Notes: generated from the letters alone by a model not told the origin. A DNA stretch of 64,000 bases from Andrena cerasifolii (GCF_050908995.1 NW_027484920.1:62001-126000), one strand, 5' to 3'. Positions 1 to 15,042 are shown, counted from the stretch's first letter. Program-made: numbers and translations.

Positions 1-3000
1 AATTTTCAATAGCGGTTCTAATAGCGGTTTCAATATCGGTTTTTCAGTATCGGTTATCAATTATCAGTTTTTCAATATCGGTTTTGCAATATCAGTTTTT
101 CGATATCAGTTTTTCAATATCGGTTTTTCAATATTGGTTTTTCAATATCGGTTTTTCAATATCGGTTCTAATATCGGTTTCAAAATCGGGTTTTCAATAT
201 CGGTTTTGCAATATCAGTTTTTCGATATCAGTTTTTCAATATCGGTTTTTCAATATCGGTTTTTCAATATCGGTTTTTCAATATCGGTTCTAATATCGGT
301 TTCAATATCAGTTTTTCAATATCGGTTTTGCAATATCAGTTTTTCGATATCAGTTTTCAATATCGCTGTTTCAATATCGGTTTTTCAATATCGGTTTTTC
401 AATATCGGTTCTAATATCGGTTTTTCAATATCGGTTTTTCAATATCGGTTTCAAAATCGGGTTTTCAATATCGGTTTTGCAATATCAGTTTTTCAATATC
501 GGTTTTTCAATATCGGTTTTTCAATATTGGTTTTTCAATATCGGTTTTTCAATATCGGTTCTAATATCGGTTTCAATATCAGTTTTTCAATATCGGTTTT
601 GCAATATCAGTTTTTCGATATCAGTTTTCAATATCGCTGTTTCAATATCGGTTTTTCAATATCGGTTTTTCAATATTGGTTTTTCAATATCAGTTTTTCA
701 ATATCGGTTCTAATATCGGTTTCAAAATCGGGTTTTCAATATCGGTTTTGCAATATCAGTTTTTCGATATCAGTTTTTCAATATCGGTTTTTCAATATCG
801 GTTTTTCAATATCGGTTCTAATATCGGTTTCAATATCAGTTTTTCAATATCGGTTTTGCAATATCAGTTTTTCGATATCAGTTTTCAATATCGCTGTTTC
901 AATATCGGTTTTTCAATATCGGTTTTTCAATATTGGTTTTTCAATATCGGTTTTTCAATATCGGTTCTAATATCGGTTTCAAAATCGGGTTTTCAATATC
1001 GGTTTTGCAATATCAGTTTTTCGATATCAGTTTTTCAATATCGGTTTTTCAATATCGGTTTTTCAATATCGGTTTTTCAATATCGGTTCTAATATCGGTT
1101 TCAATATCGGTTTTGCAATATCAGTTTTTCGATATCAGTTTTTCAATATCGGTTTTTCAATATCGGTTCTAATATCGGTTTCAATATCAGTTTTTCAATA
1201 TCGGTTTTGCAATATCAGTTTTTCGATATCAGTTTTTCAATATCGGTTTTTCAATATCGGTTTTTCAATACCGGTTTCAATATCGGTTTTTCAATATCGG
1301 TTTTTCAATATCGGTTTCAAAATCGGGTTTTCAATATCGGTTTTGCAATATCAGTTTTTCGATATCGGTTTTTCAATATCGCTGTTTCAATATCGGTTTT
1401 TCAATATCGAATTTTCAATATCGGTTCTAATATCGGTTTCAATATCGGTTTTGCAATATCAGTTTTTCGATATCAGTTTTTCAATATCGGTTTTTCAATA
1501 TCGGTTTTGCAATATCAGTTTTTCGATATCAGTTTTTCAATATCGGTTTTTCAATATTGGTTTTTCGATATCGGTTTTTCAATATCGGTTTTTCAATATT
1601 GGTTTTTCAATATTGGTTTTTCAATATCGGTTTTTCAATATCGGTTTTTCAATATTGGTTTTTCAATATCAGTTTTTCAATATCGGTTCTAATATCGGTT
1701 TCAAAATCGGGTTTTCAATATCGGTTTTGCAATATCAGTTTTTCGATATCAGTTTTTCAATATCGGTTTTTCAATATCGGTTTTTCAATATCGGTTTTTC
1801 AATATCGGTTTTTCAATATCGGTTCTAATATCGGTTTCAATATCGGTTTTTCAATATCGCTGTTTCAATATTGGTTTTTCAATATCGCTTTTGCAATATC
1901 AGTTTTTCAATATCGGTTTTTCAATATCGGTTTTTCAATATCGGTTCTAATATCGGTTTCAATATCAGTTTTTCAATATCGGTTTTTCAATATCGGTTTT
2001 TCGATATCGGTTTTTCAATATTGGTTTTGCAATATCAGTTTTTCGATATCAGTTTTTCAATATCGGTTTTTCAATATCGGTTTTTCAATACCGGTTTCAA
2101 TATCGGTTTTTCAATATCGGTTTCAAAATCGGGTTTTCAATATCGGTTTTGCAATATCAGTTTTTCGATATCGGTTTTTCAATATCGCTGTTTCAATATC
2201 GGTTTTTCAATATCGAATTTTCAATATCGGTTCTAATATCGGTTTCAATATCGGTTTTGCAATATCAGTTTTTCGATATCAGTTTTTCAATATCGGTTTT
2301 TCAATATCGGTTCTAATATCGGTTTCAATATCGGTTTTGCAATATCAGTTTTTCGATATCAGTTTTTCAATATCGGTTTTTCAATATCGGTTTTTCAATA
2401 TCGGTTTTTCAATATCGGTTTTTCAATATCGGTTCTAATATCGGTTTCAATATCGGTTTTTCAATATCGCTGTTTCAATATTGGTTTTTCAATATCGCTT
2501 TTGCAATATCAGTTTTTCAATATCAGTTTTTCAATATCGGTTTTTCAATATCGGTTTTTCAATATCGGTTTTTCAATATCGGTTCTAATATCGGTTTCAA
2601 TATCGGTTTTGCAATATCAGTTTTTCGATATCAGTTTTTCAATATCGGTTTTTCAATATCGGTTCTAATATCGGTTTCAATATCAGTTTTTCAATATCGG
2701 TTTTGCAATATCAGTTTTTCGATATCAGTTTTTCAATATTGGTTTTTCAATATCGCTTTTGCAATATCAGTTTTTCAATATCGGTTTTTCAATATTGGTT
2801 TTTCAATATCGGTTTTTCAATATCGCTGTTTCAATATCGGTTTTTCAATATCGAATTTTCAATAGCGGTTCTAATAGCGGTTTCAATATCGGTTTTTCAG
2901 TATCGGTTATCAATTATCAGTTTTTCAATATCGGTTTTGCAATATCAGTTTTTCGATATCAGTTTTTCAATATCGGTTTTTCAATATTGGTTTTTCAATA

Positions 3001-5339
3001 TCGGTTTTTCAATATAGGTTCTTCAATATCGGTTTTTCAATATCGGTTTTTCAATATTGGTTTTTCAATATCAGTTTTTCAATATCGGTTCTAATATCGG
3101 TTTCAAAATCGGGTTTTCAATATCGGTTTTGCAATATCAGTTTTTCGATATCAGTTTTTCAATATCGGTTTTTCAATATCGGTTTTTCAATATCGGTTTT
3201 TCAATATCGGTTCTAATATCGGTTTCAATATCAGTTTTTCAATATCGGTTTTGCAATATCAGTTTTTCGATATCAGTTTTCAATATCGCTGTTTCAATAT
3301 CGGTTTTTCAATATCGGTTTTTCAATATTGGTTTTTCAATATCGGTTTTTCAATATCGGTTCTAATATCGGTTTCAAAATCGGGTTTTCAATATCGGTTT
3401 TGCAATATCAGTTTTTCGATATCAGTTTTTCAATATCGGTTTTTCAATATCGGTTCTAATATCGGTTTCAATATCGGTTTTGCAATATCAGTTTTTCGAT
3501 ATCAGTTTTTCAATATCGGTTTTTCAATATCGGTTCTAATATCGGTTTCAATATCAGTTTTTCAATATCGGTTTTGCAATATCAGTTTTTCGATATCAGT
3601 TTTTCAATATCGGTTTTTCAATATCGGTTTTTCAATACCGGTTTCAATATCGGTTTTTCAATATCGGTTTCAAAATCGGGTTTTCAATATCGGTTTTGCA
3701 ATATCAGTTTTTCGATATCGGTTTTTCAATATCGCTGTTTCAATATCGGTTTTTCAATATCGAATTTTCAATATCGGTTCTAATATCGGTTTCAATATCG
3801 GTTTTGCAATATCAGTTTTTCGATATCAGTTTTTCAATATCGGTTTTTCAATATCGGTTCTAATATCGGTTTCAATATCGGTTTTGCAATATCAGTTTTT
3901 CGATATCAGTTTTTCAATATCGGTTTTTCAATATCGGTTTTTCAATATCGGTTTTTCAATATCGGTTCTAATATCGGTTTCAATATCAGTTTTTCAATAT
4001 CGGTTTTGCAATATCAGTTTTTCGATATCAGTTTTCAATATCGCTGTTTCAATATCGGTTTTTCAATATCGGTTTTTCAATATTGGTTTTTCAATATCGG
4101 TTTTTCAATATCGGTTCTAATATCGGTTTCAAAATCGGGTTTTCAATATCGGTTTTGCAATATCAGTTTTTCGATATCAGTTTTTCAATATCGGTTTTTC
4201 AATATCGGTTTTTCAATATCGGTTTTTCAATATCGGTTCTAATATCGGTTTCAATATCAGTTTTTCAATATCGGTTTTGCAATATCAGTTTTTCGATATC
4301 AGTTTTCAATATCGCTGTTTCAATATCGGTTTTGCAATATCAGTTTTTCGATATCAGTTTTTCAATATCGGTTTTTCAATATCGGTTCTAATATCGGTTT
4401 CAATATCGGTTTTGCAATATCAGTTTTTCGATATCAGTTTTTCAATATCGGTTTTGCAATATCAGTTTTTCGATATCAGTTTTTCAATATCGGTTTTTCA
4501 ATATTGGTTTTTCGATATCGGTTTTTCAATATCGGTTTTTCAATATTGGTTTTTCAATATCGGTTTTTCAATATCGGTTTTTCATTATCGGTTTTTCAAT
4601 ATCGGTTCTAATATCGGTTTCAATATCGGTTTTTCAATATCGCTGTTTCAATATTGGTTTTTCAATATCGCTTTTGCAATATCAGTTTTTCAATATCGGT
4701 TTTTCAATATTGGTTTTTCAATATCGGTTTTTCAATATCGCTGTTTCAATATCGGTTTTTCAATATCGAATTTTCAATAGCGGTTCTAATAGCGGTTTCA
4801 ATATCGGTTTTTCAGTATCGGTTATCAATTATCAGTTTTTCAATATCGGTTTTGCAATATCAGTTTTTCGATATCAGTTTTTCAATATCGGTTTTTCAAT
4901 ATTGGTTTTTCAATATCGGTTTTTCAATATAGGTTTTTCAATATCGGTTTTTCAATATCGGTTTTTCAATATTGGTTTTTCAATATCAGTTTTCAATATC
5001 GCTGTTTCAATATCGGTTTTTCAATATCGGTTTTTCAATATCGGTTTTTCAATATCGGTTTTGCAATATCAGTTTTTCGATATCAGTTTTTCAATATCGG
5101 TTTTTCAATATCGGTTTTTCAATATCGGTTTTGCAATATCAGTTTTTCGATATCGGTTTTTCAATATTGGTTTTGCAATATCAGTTTTTCGATATCAGTT
5201 CTTCAATATCGGTTTTTCAATATCGGTTTTTCAATATTGGTTTTTCAATATCAGTTTTTCAATATCGGTTCTAATATCGGTTTCAAAATCGGGTTTTCAA
5301 TATCGGTTTTGCAATATCAGTTTTTCGATATCAGTTTTT

Positions 5340-6194
5340 CAATATCGGTTTTGCAATATCAGTTTTTCGATATCAGTTTTCAATATCGCTGTTTCAATAT
5401 CGGTTTTTCATTATCGGTTTTTCAATATCGGTTCTAATATCGGTTTCAATATCGGTTTTTCAATATCGCTGTTTCAATATTGGTTTTTCAATATCGCTTT
5501 TGCAATATCAGTTTTTCAATATCGGTTTTTCAATATCGGTTTTTCAATATCGGTTTTTCAATATCGGTTTTGCAATATCAGTTTTTCGATATCGGTTTTT
5601 CAATATTGGTTTTGCAATATCAGTTTTTCGATATCAGTTCTTCAATATCGGTTTTTCAATATCGGTTTTTCAATATTGGTTTTTCAATATCAGTTTTTCA
5701 ATATCGGTTCTAATATCGGTTTCAATATCAGTTTTTCAATATCGGTTTTGCAATATCAGTTTTTCGATATCAGTTTTCAATATCGCTGTTTCAATATCGG
5801 TTTTTCAATATCGGTTTTTCAATATTGGTTTTTCAATATCGGTTTTTCAATATCGGTTCTAATATCGGTTTCAAAATCGGGTTTTCAATATCGGTTTTGC
5901 AATATCAGTTTTTCGATATCAGTTTTTCAATATCGGTTTTTCAATATCGGTTCTAATATCGGTTTCAATATCGGTTTTGCAATATCAGTTTTTCGATATC
6001 AGTTTTTCAATATCGGTTTTGCAATATCAGTTTTTCGATATCAGTTTTTCAATATCGGTTTTTCAATATTGGTTTTTCGATATCGGTTTTTCAATATCGG
6101 TTTTTCAATATTGGTTTTTCAATATCGGTTTTTCAATATCGGTTTTTCATTATCGGTTTTTCAATATCGGTTCTAATATCGGTTTCAATATCGG
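5340..6194 (+). repeat. 0.85-kb recurrent block, copy at 5.3 kb
   Basis: Recurs at 8,652-9,506 (+3,312) and at 15,043-15,897 (+9,703). It is recognised by the order: CGCTG pair, CATTATCGG monomer, CGCTG pair followed by T and CGCTTTTG, the TTCTTC variant, k, G-D repeats, d, and a second CATTATCGG. Confidence 0.8.
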
Positions 6195-7289
6195 TTTTTC
6201 AATATCGCTGTTTCAATATTGGTTTTTCAATATCGCTTTTGCAATATCAGTTTTTCAATATCGGTTTTTCAATATCGGTTTTGCAATATCAGTTTTTCGA
6301 TATCGGTTTTTCAATATTGGTTTTGCAATATCAGTTTTTCGATATCAGTTCTTCAATATCGGTTTTTCGATATCGGTTTTTCAATATCGCTGTTTCAATA
6401 TCGGTTTTTCAATATCGAATTTTCAATATCGGTTCTAATATCGGTTTCAATATCGGTTTTGCAATATCAGTTTTTCGATATCAGTTTTTCAATATCGGTT
6501 TTTCAATATCGGTTTTGCAATATCAGTTTTTCGATATCAGTTTTTCAATATCGGTTTTTCAATATCGGTTTTTCAATATTGGTTTTTCAATATCGGTTTT
6601 TCAATATCGGTTTTTCAATATCGGTTCTAATATCGGTTTCAATATCGGTTTTTCAATATCGCTGTTTCAATATCGGTTTTTCAATATCGGTTTTGCAATA
6701 TCAGTTTTTCGATATCAGTTTTTCAATATCGGTTTTTCAATATTGGTTTTTCAATATCGGTTTTTCAATATCGGTTTTTCGATATCAGTTTTTCAATATC
6801 GGTTTTTCAATATCGGTTTTTCAATATCGGTTTTTCAATATCGGTTCTAATATCGGTTTCAATATCAGTTTTTCAAAATCGGTTTTGCAATATCAGTTTT
6901 TCGATATCAGTTTTCAATATCGCTGTTTCAATATCGGTTTTTCAATATCGGTTTTTCAATATCGGTTTTGCAATATCAGTTTTTCGATATCAGTTTTTCA
7001 ATATCGGTTTTTCAATATCGGTTTTTCAATATCGGTTTTTCAATATCGGTTTTTCAATATCGGTTTTTCAATATTGGTTTTTCAATATCGGTTTTTCAAT
7101 ATCGGTTTTGCAATATCAGTTTTTCGATATCAGTTTTTCAATATCGGTTTTTCAATATCGGTTTTTCAATATCGGTTTTTCAACATCGGTTTTGCAATAT
7201 CAGTTTTTCGATATCGGTTTTTCAATATTGGTTTTGCAATATCAGTTTTTCGATATCAGTTTTTCAATATCGGTTTTTCAATATCGGTT

Positions 7290-8355
7290 TTTCAATATTG
7301 GTTTTTCAATATCGGTTTTTCAATATCGGTTCTAATATCGGTTTCAAAATCGGGTTTTCAATATCGGTTTTGCAATATCAGTTTTTCGATATCAGTTTTT
7401 CAATATCGGTTTTTCAATATCGGTTTTTCAATATCGGTTTTTCAATATCGGTTCTAATATCGGTTTCAATATCGGTTTTGCAATATCAGTTTTTCGATAT
7501 CAGTTTTTCAATATCGGTTTTTCAATATCGGTTCTAATATCGGTTTCAATATCAGTTTTTCAATATCGGTTTTGCAATATCAGTTTTTCGATATCAGTTT
7601 TTCAATATCGGTTTTTCAATATCGGTTTTTCAATACCGGTTTCAATATCGGTTTTTCAATATCGGTTTCAAAATCGGGTTTTCAATATCGGTTTTGCAAT
7701 ATCAGTTTTTCGATATCGGTTTTTCAATATCGCTGTTTCAATATCGGTTTTTCAATATCGAATTTTCAATATCGGTTCTAATATCGGTTTCAATATCGGT
7801 TTTGCAATATCAGTTTTTCGATATCAGTTTTTCAATATCGGTTTTTCAATATCGGTTTTGCAATATCAGTTTTTCGATATCAGTTTTTCAATATCGGTTT
7901 TTCAATATCGGTTTTTCAATATTGGTTTTTCAATATCGGTTTTTCAATATCGGTTTTTCAATATCGGTTCTAATATCGGTTTCAATATCGGTTTTTCAAT
8001 ATCGCTGTTTCAATATCGGTTTTTCAATATCGGTTTTGCAATATCAGTTTTTCGATATCAGTTTTTCAATATCGGTTTTTCAATATTGGTTTTTCAATAT
8101 CGGTTTTTCAATATCGGTTTTTCGATATCAGTTTTTCAATATCGGTTTTTCAATATCGGTTTTTCAATATCGGTTTTTCAATATCGGTTCTAATATCGGT
8201 TTCAATATCAGTTTTTCAAAATCGGTTTTGCAATATCAGTTTTTCGATATCAGTTTTCAATATCGCTGTTTCAATATCGGTTTTTCAATATCGGTTTTTC
8301 AATATCGGTTTTGCAATATCAGTTTTTCGATATCAGTTTTTCAATATCGGTTTTT
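7290..8355 (+). repeat. 1.07-kb recurrent block (CAATACCGG type)
   Basis: Matches 13,443-14,508 at +6,153, and its left and middle parts match 34.2-35.1 kb. It is recognised by CAATACCGG followed by K, A, then k, d, the CGCTG pair and the CGAA pair. Related copies of the core lie near 3.6, 16.5, 20.9, 22.0, 26.7, 27.8 and 36.0 kb. Confidence 0.75.
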
Positions 8356-8651
8356 CAATATCGGTTTTTCAATATTGGTTTTTCAATATCAGTTTTTCAA
8401 TATTGGTTTTTCAATATCAGTTTTTCAATATCGGTTCTAATATCGGTTTCAAAATCGGGTTTTCAATATCGGTTTTGCAATATCAGTTTTTCGATATCAG
8501 TTTTTCAATATCGGTTTTTCAATATCGGTTTTTCAATATCGGTTCTAATATCGGTTTCAATATCGGTTTTGCAATATCAGTTTTTCGATATCAGTTTTTC
8601 AATATCGGTTTTTCAATATCGGTTCTAATATCGGTTTCAATATCAGTTTTT

Positions 8652-9506
8652 CAATATCGGTTTTGCAATATCAGTTTTTCGATATCAGTTTTCAATATCG
8701 CTGTTTCAATATCGGTTTTTCATTATCGGTTTTTCAATATCGGTTCTAATATCGGTTTCAATATCGGTTTTTCAATATCGCTGTTTCAATATTGGTTTTT
8801 CAATATCGCTTTTGCAATATCAGTTTTTCAATATCGGTTTTTCAATATCGGTTTTTCAATATCGGTTTTTCAATATCGGTTTTGCAATATCAGTTTTTCG
8901 ATATCGGTTTTTCAATATTGGTTTTGCAATATCAGTTTTTCGATATCAGTTCTTCAATATCGGTTTTTCAATATCGGTTTTTCAATATTGGTTTTTCAAT
9001 ATCAGTTTTTCAATATCGGTTCTAATATCGGTTTCAATATCAGTTTTTCAATATCGGTTTTGCAATATCAGTTTTTCGATATCAGTTTTCAATATCGCTG
9101 TTTCAATATCGGTTTTTCAATATCGGTTTTTCAATATTGGTTTTTCAATATCGGTTTTTCAATATCGGTTCTAATATCGGTTTCAAAATCGGGTTTTCAA
9201 TATCGGTTTTGCAATATCAGTTTTTCGATATCAGTTTTTCAATATCGGTTTTTCAATATCGGTTCTAATATCGGTTTCAATATCGGTTTTGCAATATCAG
9301 TTTTTCGATATCAGTTTTTCAATATCGGTTTTGCAATATCAGTTTTTCGATATCAGTTTTTCAATATCGGTTTTTCAATATTGGTTTTTCGATATCGGTT
9401 TTTCAATATCGGTTTTTCAATATTGGTTTTTCAATATCGGTTTTTCAATATCGGTTTTTCATTATCGGTTTTTCAATATCGGTTCTAATATCGGTTTCAA
9501 TATCGG
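8652..9506 (+). repeat. 0.85-kb recurrent block, copy at 8.7 kb
   Basis: Second of three copies. It is followed by G-D-A monomers, whereas the copies at 5.3 and 15.0 kb continue into the CGCTG pair. The same block therefore has different right neighbours. Confidence 0.8.
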
Positions 9507-9529
9507 TTTTGCAATATCAGTTTTTCGAT

Positions 9530-10502
9530 ATCAGTTTTTCAATATCGGTTTTTCAATATCGGTTTTGCAATATCAGTTTTTCGATATCAGTTTTTCAATA
9601 TCGGTTTTTCAATATTGGTTTTTCGATATCGGTTTTTCAATATCGGTTTTTCAATATTGGTTTTTCAATATTGGTTTTTCAATATCGGTTTTTCAATATC
9701 GGTTTTTCAATATTGGTTTTTCAATATCAGTTTTTCAATATCGGTTCTAATATCGGTTTCAAAATCGGGTTTTCAATATCGGTTTTGCAATATCAGTTTT
9801 TCGATATCAGTTTTTCAATATCGGTTTTTCAATATCGGTTTTTCAATATCGGTTTTTCAATATCGGTTTTTCAATATCGGTTCTAATATCGGTTTCAATA
9901 TCGGTTTTTCAATATCGCTGTTTCAATATTGGTTTTTCAATATCGCTTTTGCAATATCAGTTTTTCAATATCGGTTTTTCAATATCGGTTTTTCAATATC
10001 GGTTCTAATATCGGTTTCAATATCAGTTTTTCAATATCGGTTTTTCAATATCGGTTTTTCGATATCGGTTTTTCAATATTGGTTTTGCAATATCAGTTTT
10101 TCGATATCAGTTCTTCAATATCAGTTTTTCGATATCAGTTTTTCAATATCGGTTTTTCAATATTGGTTTTTCAATATCGGTTTTTCGATATCGGTTTTTC
10201 AATATTGGTTTTGCAATATCAGTTTTTCGATATCAGTTCTTCAATATCAGTTTTTCGATATCAGTTTTTCAATATCGGTTTTTCAATATTGGTTTTTCAA
10301 TATCGGTTTTTCAATATCGGTTTTTCAATATCGGTTTTTCAATATTGGTTTTTCAATATCGGTTCTAATATCGGTTTCAAAATCGGGTTTTCAATATCGG
10401 TTTTGCAATATCAGTTTTTCGATATCAGTTTTTCAATATCGGTATTCAATATCGGTTTTTCAATATCGGTTTTTCAATATCGGTTCTAATATCGGTTTCA
10501 AT
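9530..10502 (+). repeat. 0.97-kb higher-order repeat, copy 1
   Basis: Matches the next block at +973 up to about 10.18 kb. The second copy then lacks one 126-base word, so the offset falls to 847. The first half also matches 1.5-2.03 kb at a constant 8,058. Near its end is the private 13-base monomer TATTCAATATCGG (10,443-10,455). Confidence 0.8.
10055..10306 (+). repeat. Two tandem 126-base (9-monomer) words
   Basis: A nine-monomer word (d, T, G, D, TTCTTCAATATCAG, D, A, T, A) occurs twice in succession, 10,055-10,180 and 10,181-10,306. The equivalent place near 11.03 kb has only one copy, so this is a local gain or loss of exactly nine monomers. Confidence 0.85.
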
Positions 10503-11349
10503 ATCAGTTTTTCAATATCGGTTTTTCAATATCGGTTTTGCAATATCAGTTTTTCGATATCAGTTTTTCAATATCGGTTTTTCAATATTGGTTTTTCGAT
10601 ATCGGTTTTTCAATATCGGTTTTTCAATATTGGTTTTTCAATATTGGTTTTTCAATATCGGTTTTTCAATATCGGTTTTTCAATATTGGTTTTTCAATAT
10701 CAGTTTTTCAATATCGGTTCTAATATCGGTTTCAAAATCGGGTTTTCAATATCGGTTTTGCAATATCAGTTTTTCGATATCAGTTTTTCAATATCGGTTT
10801 TTCAATATCGGTTTTTCAATATCGGTTTTTCAATATCGGTTTTTCAATATCGGTTCTAATATCGGTTTCAATATCGGTTTTTCAATATCGCTGTTTCAAT
10901 ATTGGTTTTTCAATATCGCTTTTGCAATATCAGTTTTTCAATATCGGTTTTTCAATATCGGTTTTTCAATATCGGTTCTAATATCGGTTTCAATATCAGT
11001 TTTTCAATATCGGTTTTTCAATATCGGTTTTTCGATATCGGTTTTTCAATATTGGTTTTGCAATATCAGTTTTTCGATATCAGTTCTTCAATATCAGTTT
11101 TTCGATATCAGTTTTTCAATATCGGTTTTTCAATATTGGTTTTTCAATATCGGTTTTTCAATATCGGTTTTTCAATATCGGTTTTTCAATATTGGTTTTT
11201 CAATATCGGTTCTAATATCGGTTTCAAAATCGGGTTTTCAATATCGGTTTTGCAATATCAGTTTTTCGATATCAGTTTTTCAATATCGGTTTTTCAATAT
11301 CGGTTTTTCAATATCGGTTTTTCAATATCGGTTCTAATATCGGTTTCAA
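10503..11349 (+). repeat. 0.85-kb higher-order repeat, copy 2
   Basis: Adjacent copy of the block at 9.53 kb with a single rather than a double 126-base word in its middle. After about 11.35 kb the array continues with J-K and G-D words shared by many other places. Confidence 0.75.
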
Positions 11350-12645
11350 TATCGGTTTTGCAATATCAGTTTTTCGATATCAGTTTTTCAATATCGGTTT
11401 TTCAATATCGGTTCTAATATCGGTTTCAATATCAGTTTTTCAATATCGGTTTTGCAATATCAGTTTTTCGATATCAGTTTTTCAATATTGGTTTTTCAAT
11501 ATCGCTTTTGCAATATCAGTTTTTCAATATCGGTTTTTCAATATTGGTTTTTCAATATCGGTTCTAATATCGGTTTCAATATCGGTTTTGCAATATCAGT
11601 TTTTCGATATCAGTTTTTCAATATCGGTTTTGCAATATCAGTTTTTCGATATCAGTTTTTCAATATCGGTTTTTCAATATTGGTTTTTCGATATCGGTTT
11701 TTCAATATCGGTTTTTCAATATTGGTTTTTCAATATCGGTTTTTCAATATCGGTTTTTCATTATCGGTTTTTCAATATCGGTTCTAATATCGGTTTCAAT
11801 ATCGGTTTTTCAATATCGCTGTTTCAATATTGGTTTTTCAATATCGCTTTTGCAATATCAGTTTTTCAATATCGGTTTTTCAATATTGGTTTTTCAATAT
11901 CGGTTTTTCAATATCGCTGTTTCAATATCGGTTTTTCAATATCGAATTTTCAATAGCGGTTCTAATAGCGGTTTCAATATCGGTTTTTCAGTATCGGTTA
12001 TCAATTATCAGTTTTTCAATATCGGTTTTGCAATATCAGTTTTTCGATATCAGTTTTTCAATATCGGTTTTTCAATATTGGTTTTTCAATATCGGTTTTT
12101 CAATATAGGTTTTTCAATATCGGTTTTTCAATATCGGTTTTTCAATATTGGTTTTTCAATATCGGTTTTTCAATATCGGTTCTAATATCGGTTTCAATAT
12201 CAGTTTTTCAATATCGGTTTTGCAATATCAGTTTTTCGATATCAGTTTTCAATATCGCTGTTTCAATATCGGTTTTTCAATATCGGTTTTTCAATATCGG
12301 TTTTTCAATATCGGTTTTGCAATATCAGTTTTTCGATATCAGTTTTTCAATATCGGTTTTTCAATATCGGTTTTTCAATATCGGTTTTGCAATATCAGTT
12401 TTTCGATATCGGTTTTTCAATATTGGTTTTGCAATATCAGTTTTTCGATATCAGTTCTTCAATATCGGTTTTTCAATATCGGTTTTTCAATATTGGTTTT
12501 TCAATATCAGTTTTTCAATATCGGTTCTAATATCGGTTTCAAAATCGGGTTTTCAATATCGGTTTTGCAATATCAGTTTTTCGATATCAGTTTTTCAATA
12601 TCGGTTTTTCAATATCGGTTTTGCAATATCAGTTTTTCGATATCG

Positions 12646-14121
12646 GTTTTTCAATATCGGTTTTGCAATATCAGTTTTTCGATATCAGTTTTCAATATCG
12701 CTGTTTCAATATCGGTTTTTCAATATCGGTTTTTCAATATTGGTTTTTCAATATCGGTTTTTCAATATCGGTTCTAATATCGGTTTCAAAATCGGGTTTT
12801 CAATATCGGTTTTGCAATATCAGTTTTTCGATATCAGTTTTTCAATATCGGTTTTTCAATATCGGTTCTAATATCGGTTTCAATATCGGTTTTGCAATAT
12901 CAGTTTTTCGATATCAGTTTTTCAATATCGGTTTTGCAATATCAGTTTTTCGATATCAGTTTTTCAATATCGGTTTTTCAATATTGGTTTTTCGATATCG
13001 GTTTTTCAATATCGGTTTTTCAATATTGGTTTTTCAATATCGGTTTTTCAATATCGGTTTTTCATTATCGGTTTTTCAATATCGGTTCTAATATCGGTTT
13101 CAATATCGGTTTTTCAATATCGCTGTTTCAATATTGGTTTTTCAATATCGCTTTTGCAATATCAGTTTTTCAATATCGGTTTTTCAATATCGGTTTTGCA
13201 ATATCAGTTTTTCGATATCGGTTTTTCAATATTGGTTTTGCAATATCAGTTTTTCGATATCAGTTCTTCAATATCGGTTTTTCAATATCGGTTTTTCAAT
13301 ATTGGTTTTTCAATATCAGTTTTTCAATATCGGTTCTAATATCGGTTTCAATATCAGTTTTTCAATATCGGTTTTGCAATATCAGTTTTTCGATATCAGT
13401 TTTCAATATCGCTGTTTCAATATCGGTTTTTCAATATCGGTTTTTCAATATTGGTTTTTCAATATCGGTTTTTCAATATCGGTTCTAATATCGGTTTCAA
13501 AATCGGGTTTTCAATATCGGTTTTGCAATATCAGTTTTTCGATATCAGTTTTTCAATATCGGTTTTTCAATATCGGTTTTTCAATATCGGTTTTTCAATA
13601 TCGGTTCTAATATCGGTTTCAATATCGGTTTTGCAATATCAGTTTTTCGATATCAGTTTTTCAATATCGGTTTTTCAATATCGGTTCTAATATCGGTTTC
13701 AATATCAGTTTTTCAATATCGGTTTTGCAATATCAGTTTTTCGATATCAGTTTTTCAATATCGGTTTTTCAATATCGGTTTTTCAATACCGGTTTCAATA
13801 TCGGTTTTTCAATATCGGTTTCAAAATCGGGTTTTCAATATCGGTTTTGCAATATCAGTTTTTCGATATCGGTTTTTCAATATCGCTGTTTCAATATCGG
13901 TTTTTCAATATCGAATTTTCAATATCGGTTCTAATATCGGTTTCAATATCGGTTTTGCAATATCAGTTTTTCGATATCAGTTTTTCAATATCGGTTTTTC
14001 AATATCGGTTTTGCAATATCAGTTTTTCGATATCAGTTTTTCAATATCGGTTTTTCAATATCGGTTTTTCAATATTGGTTTTTCAATATCGGTTTTTCAA
14101 TATCGGTTTTTCAATATCGGT
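12646..14121 (+). repeat. 1.48-kb block, first member of a pair 2,788 bases apart
   Basis: Matches 15,434-16,909 at a constant offset of 2,788, including the CAATACCGG landmark (about 13,786 and 16,574) and the CATTATCGG monomer. The 1.3 kb between the two members is a different block, so this may be a 2.8 kb repeat whose second copy is truncated. Confidence 0.8.
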
Positions 14122-15042
14122 TCTAATATCGGTTTCAATATCGGTTTTTCAATATCGCTGTTTCAATATCGGTTTTTCAATATCGGTTTTGCAATATCAG
14201 TTTTTCGATATCAGTTTTTCAATATCGGTTTTTCAATATTGGTTTTTCAATATCGGTTTTTCAATATCGGTTTTTCGATATCAGTTTTTCAATATCGGTT
14301 TTTCAATATCGGTTTTTCAATATCGGTTTTTCAATATCGGTTCTAATATCGGTTTCAATATCAGTTTTTCAAAATCGGTTTTGCAATATCAGTTTTTCGA
14401 TATCAGTTTTCAATATCGCTGTTTCAATATCGGTTTTTCAATATCGGTTTTTCAATATCGGTTTTGCAATATCAGTTTTTCGATATCAGTTTTTCAATAT
14501 CGGTTTTTCAATATCGGTTTTTCAATATCGGTTTTTCAATATCGGTTTTTCAATATCGGTTTTTCAATATTGGTTTTTCAATATCGGTTTTTCAATATCG
14601 GTTTTGCAATATCAGTTTTTCGATATCAGTTTTTCAATATCGGTTTTTCAATATCGGTTTTTCAATATCGGTTTTTCAACATCGGTTTTGCAATATCAGT
14701 TTTTCGATATCGGTTTTTCAATATTGGTTTTGCAATATCAGTTTTTCGATATCAGTTTTTCAATATCGGTTTTTCAATATCGGTTTTTCAATATTGGTTT
14801 TTCAATATCAGTTTTTCAATATCGGTTCTAATATCGGTTTCAAAATCGGGTTTTCAATATCGGTTTTGCAATATCAGTTTTTCGATATCAGTTTTTCAAT
14901 ATCGGTTTTTCAATATCGGTTTTTCAATATCGGTTCTAATATCGGTTTCAATATCGGTTTTGCAATATCAGTTTTTCGATATCAGTTTTTCAATATCGGT
15001 TTTTCAATATCGGTTCTAATATCGGTTTCAATATCAGTTTTT

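Noticed and set aside
4674..6176. 500-codon open frame with Q/Y/F/N-rich repeats resembling an ice-nucleation or prion-like protein
   Set aside because: The 14-residue period is simply 42 bases, three DNA monomers. There is no signal peptide, no non-repeat domain and no codon-level selection visible.
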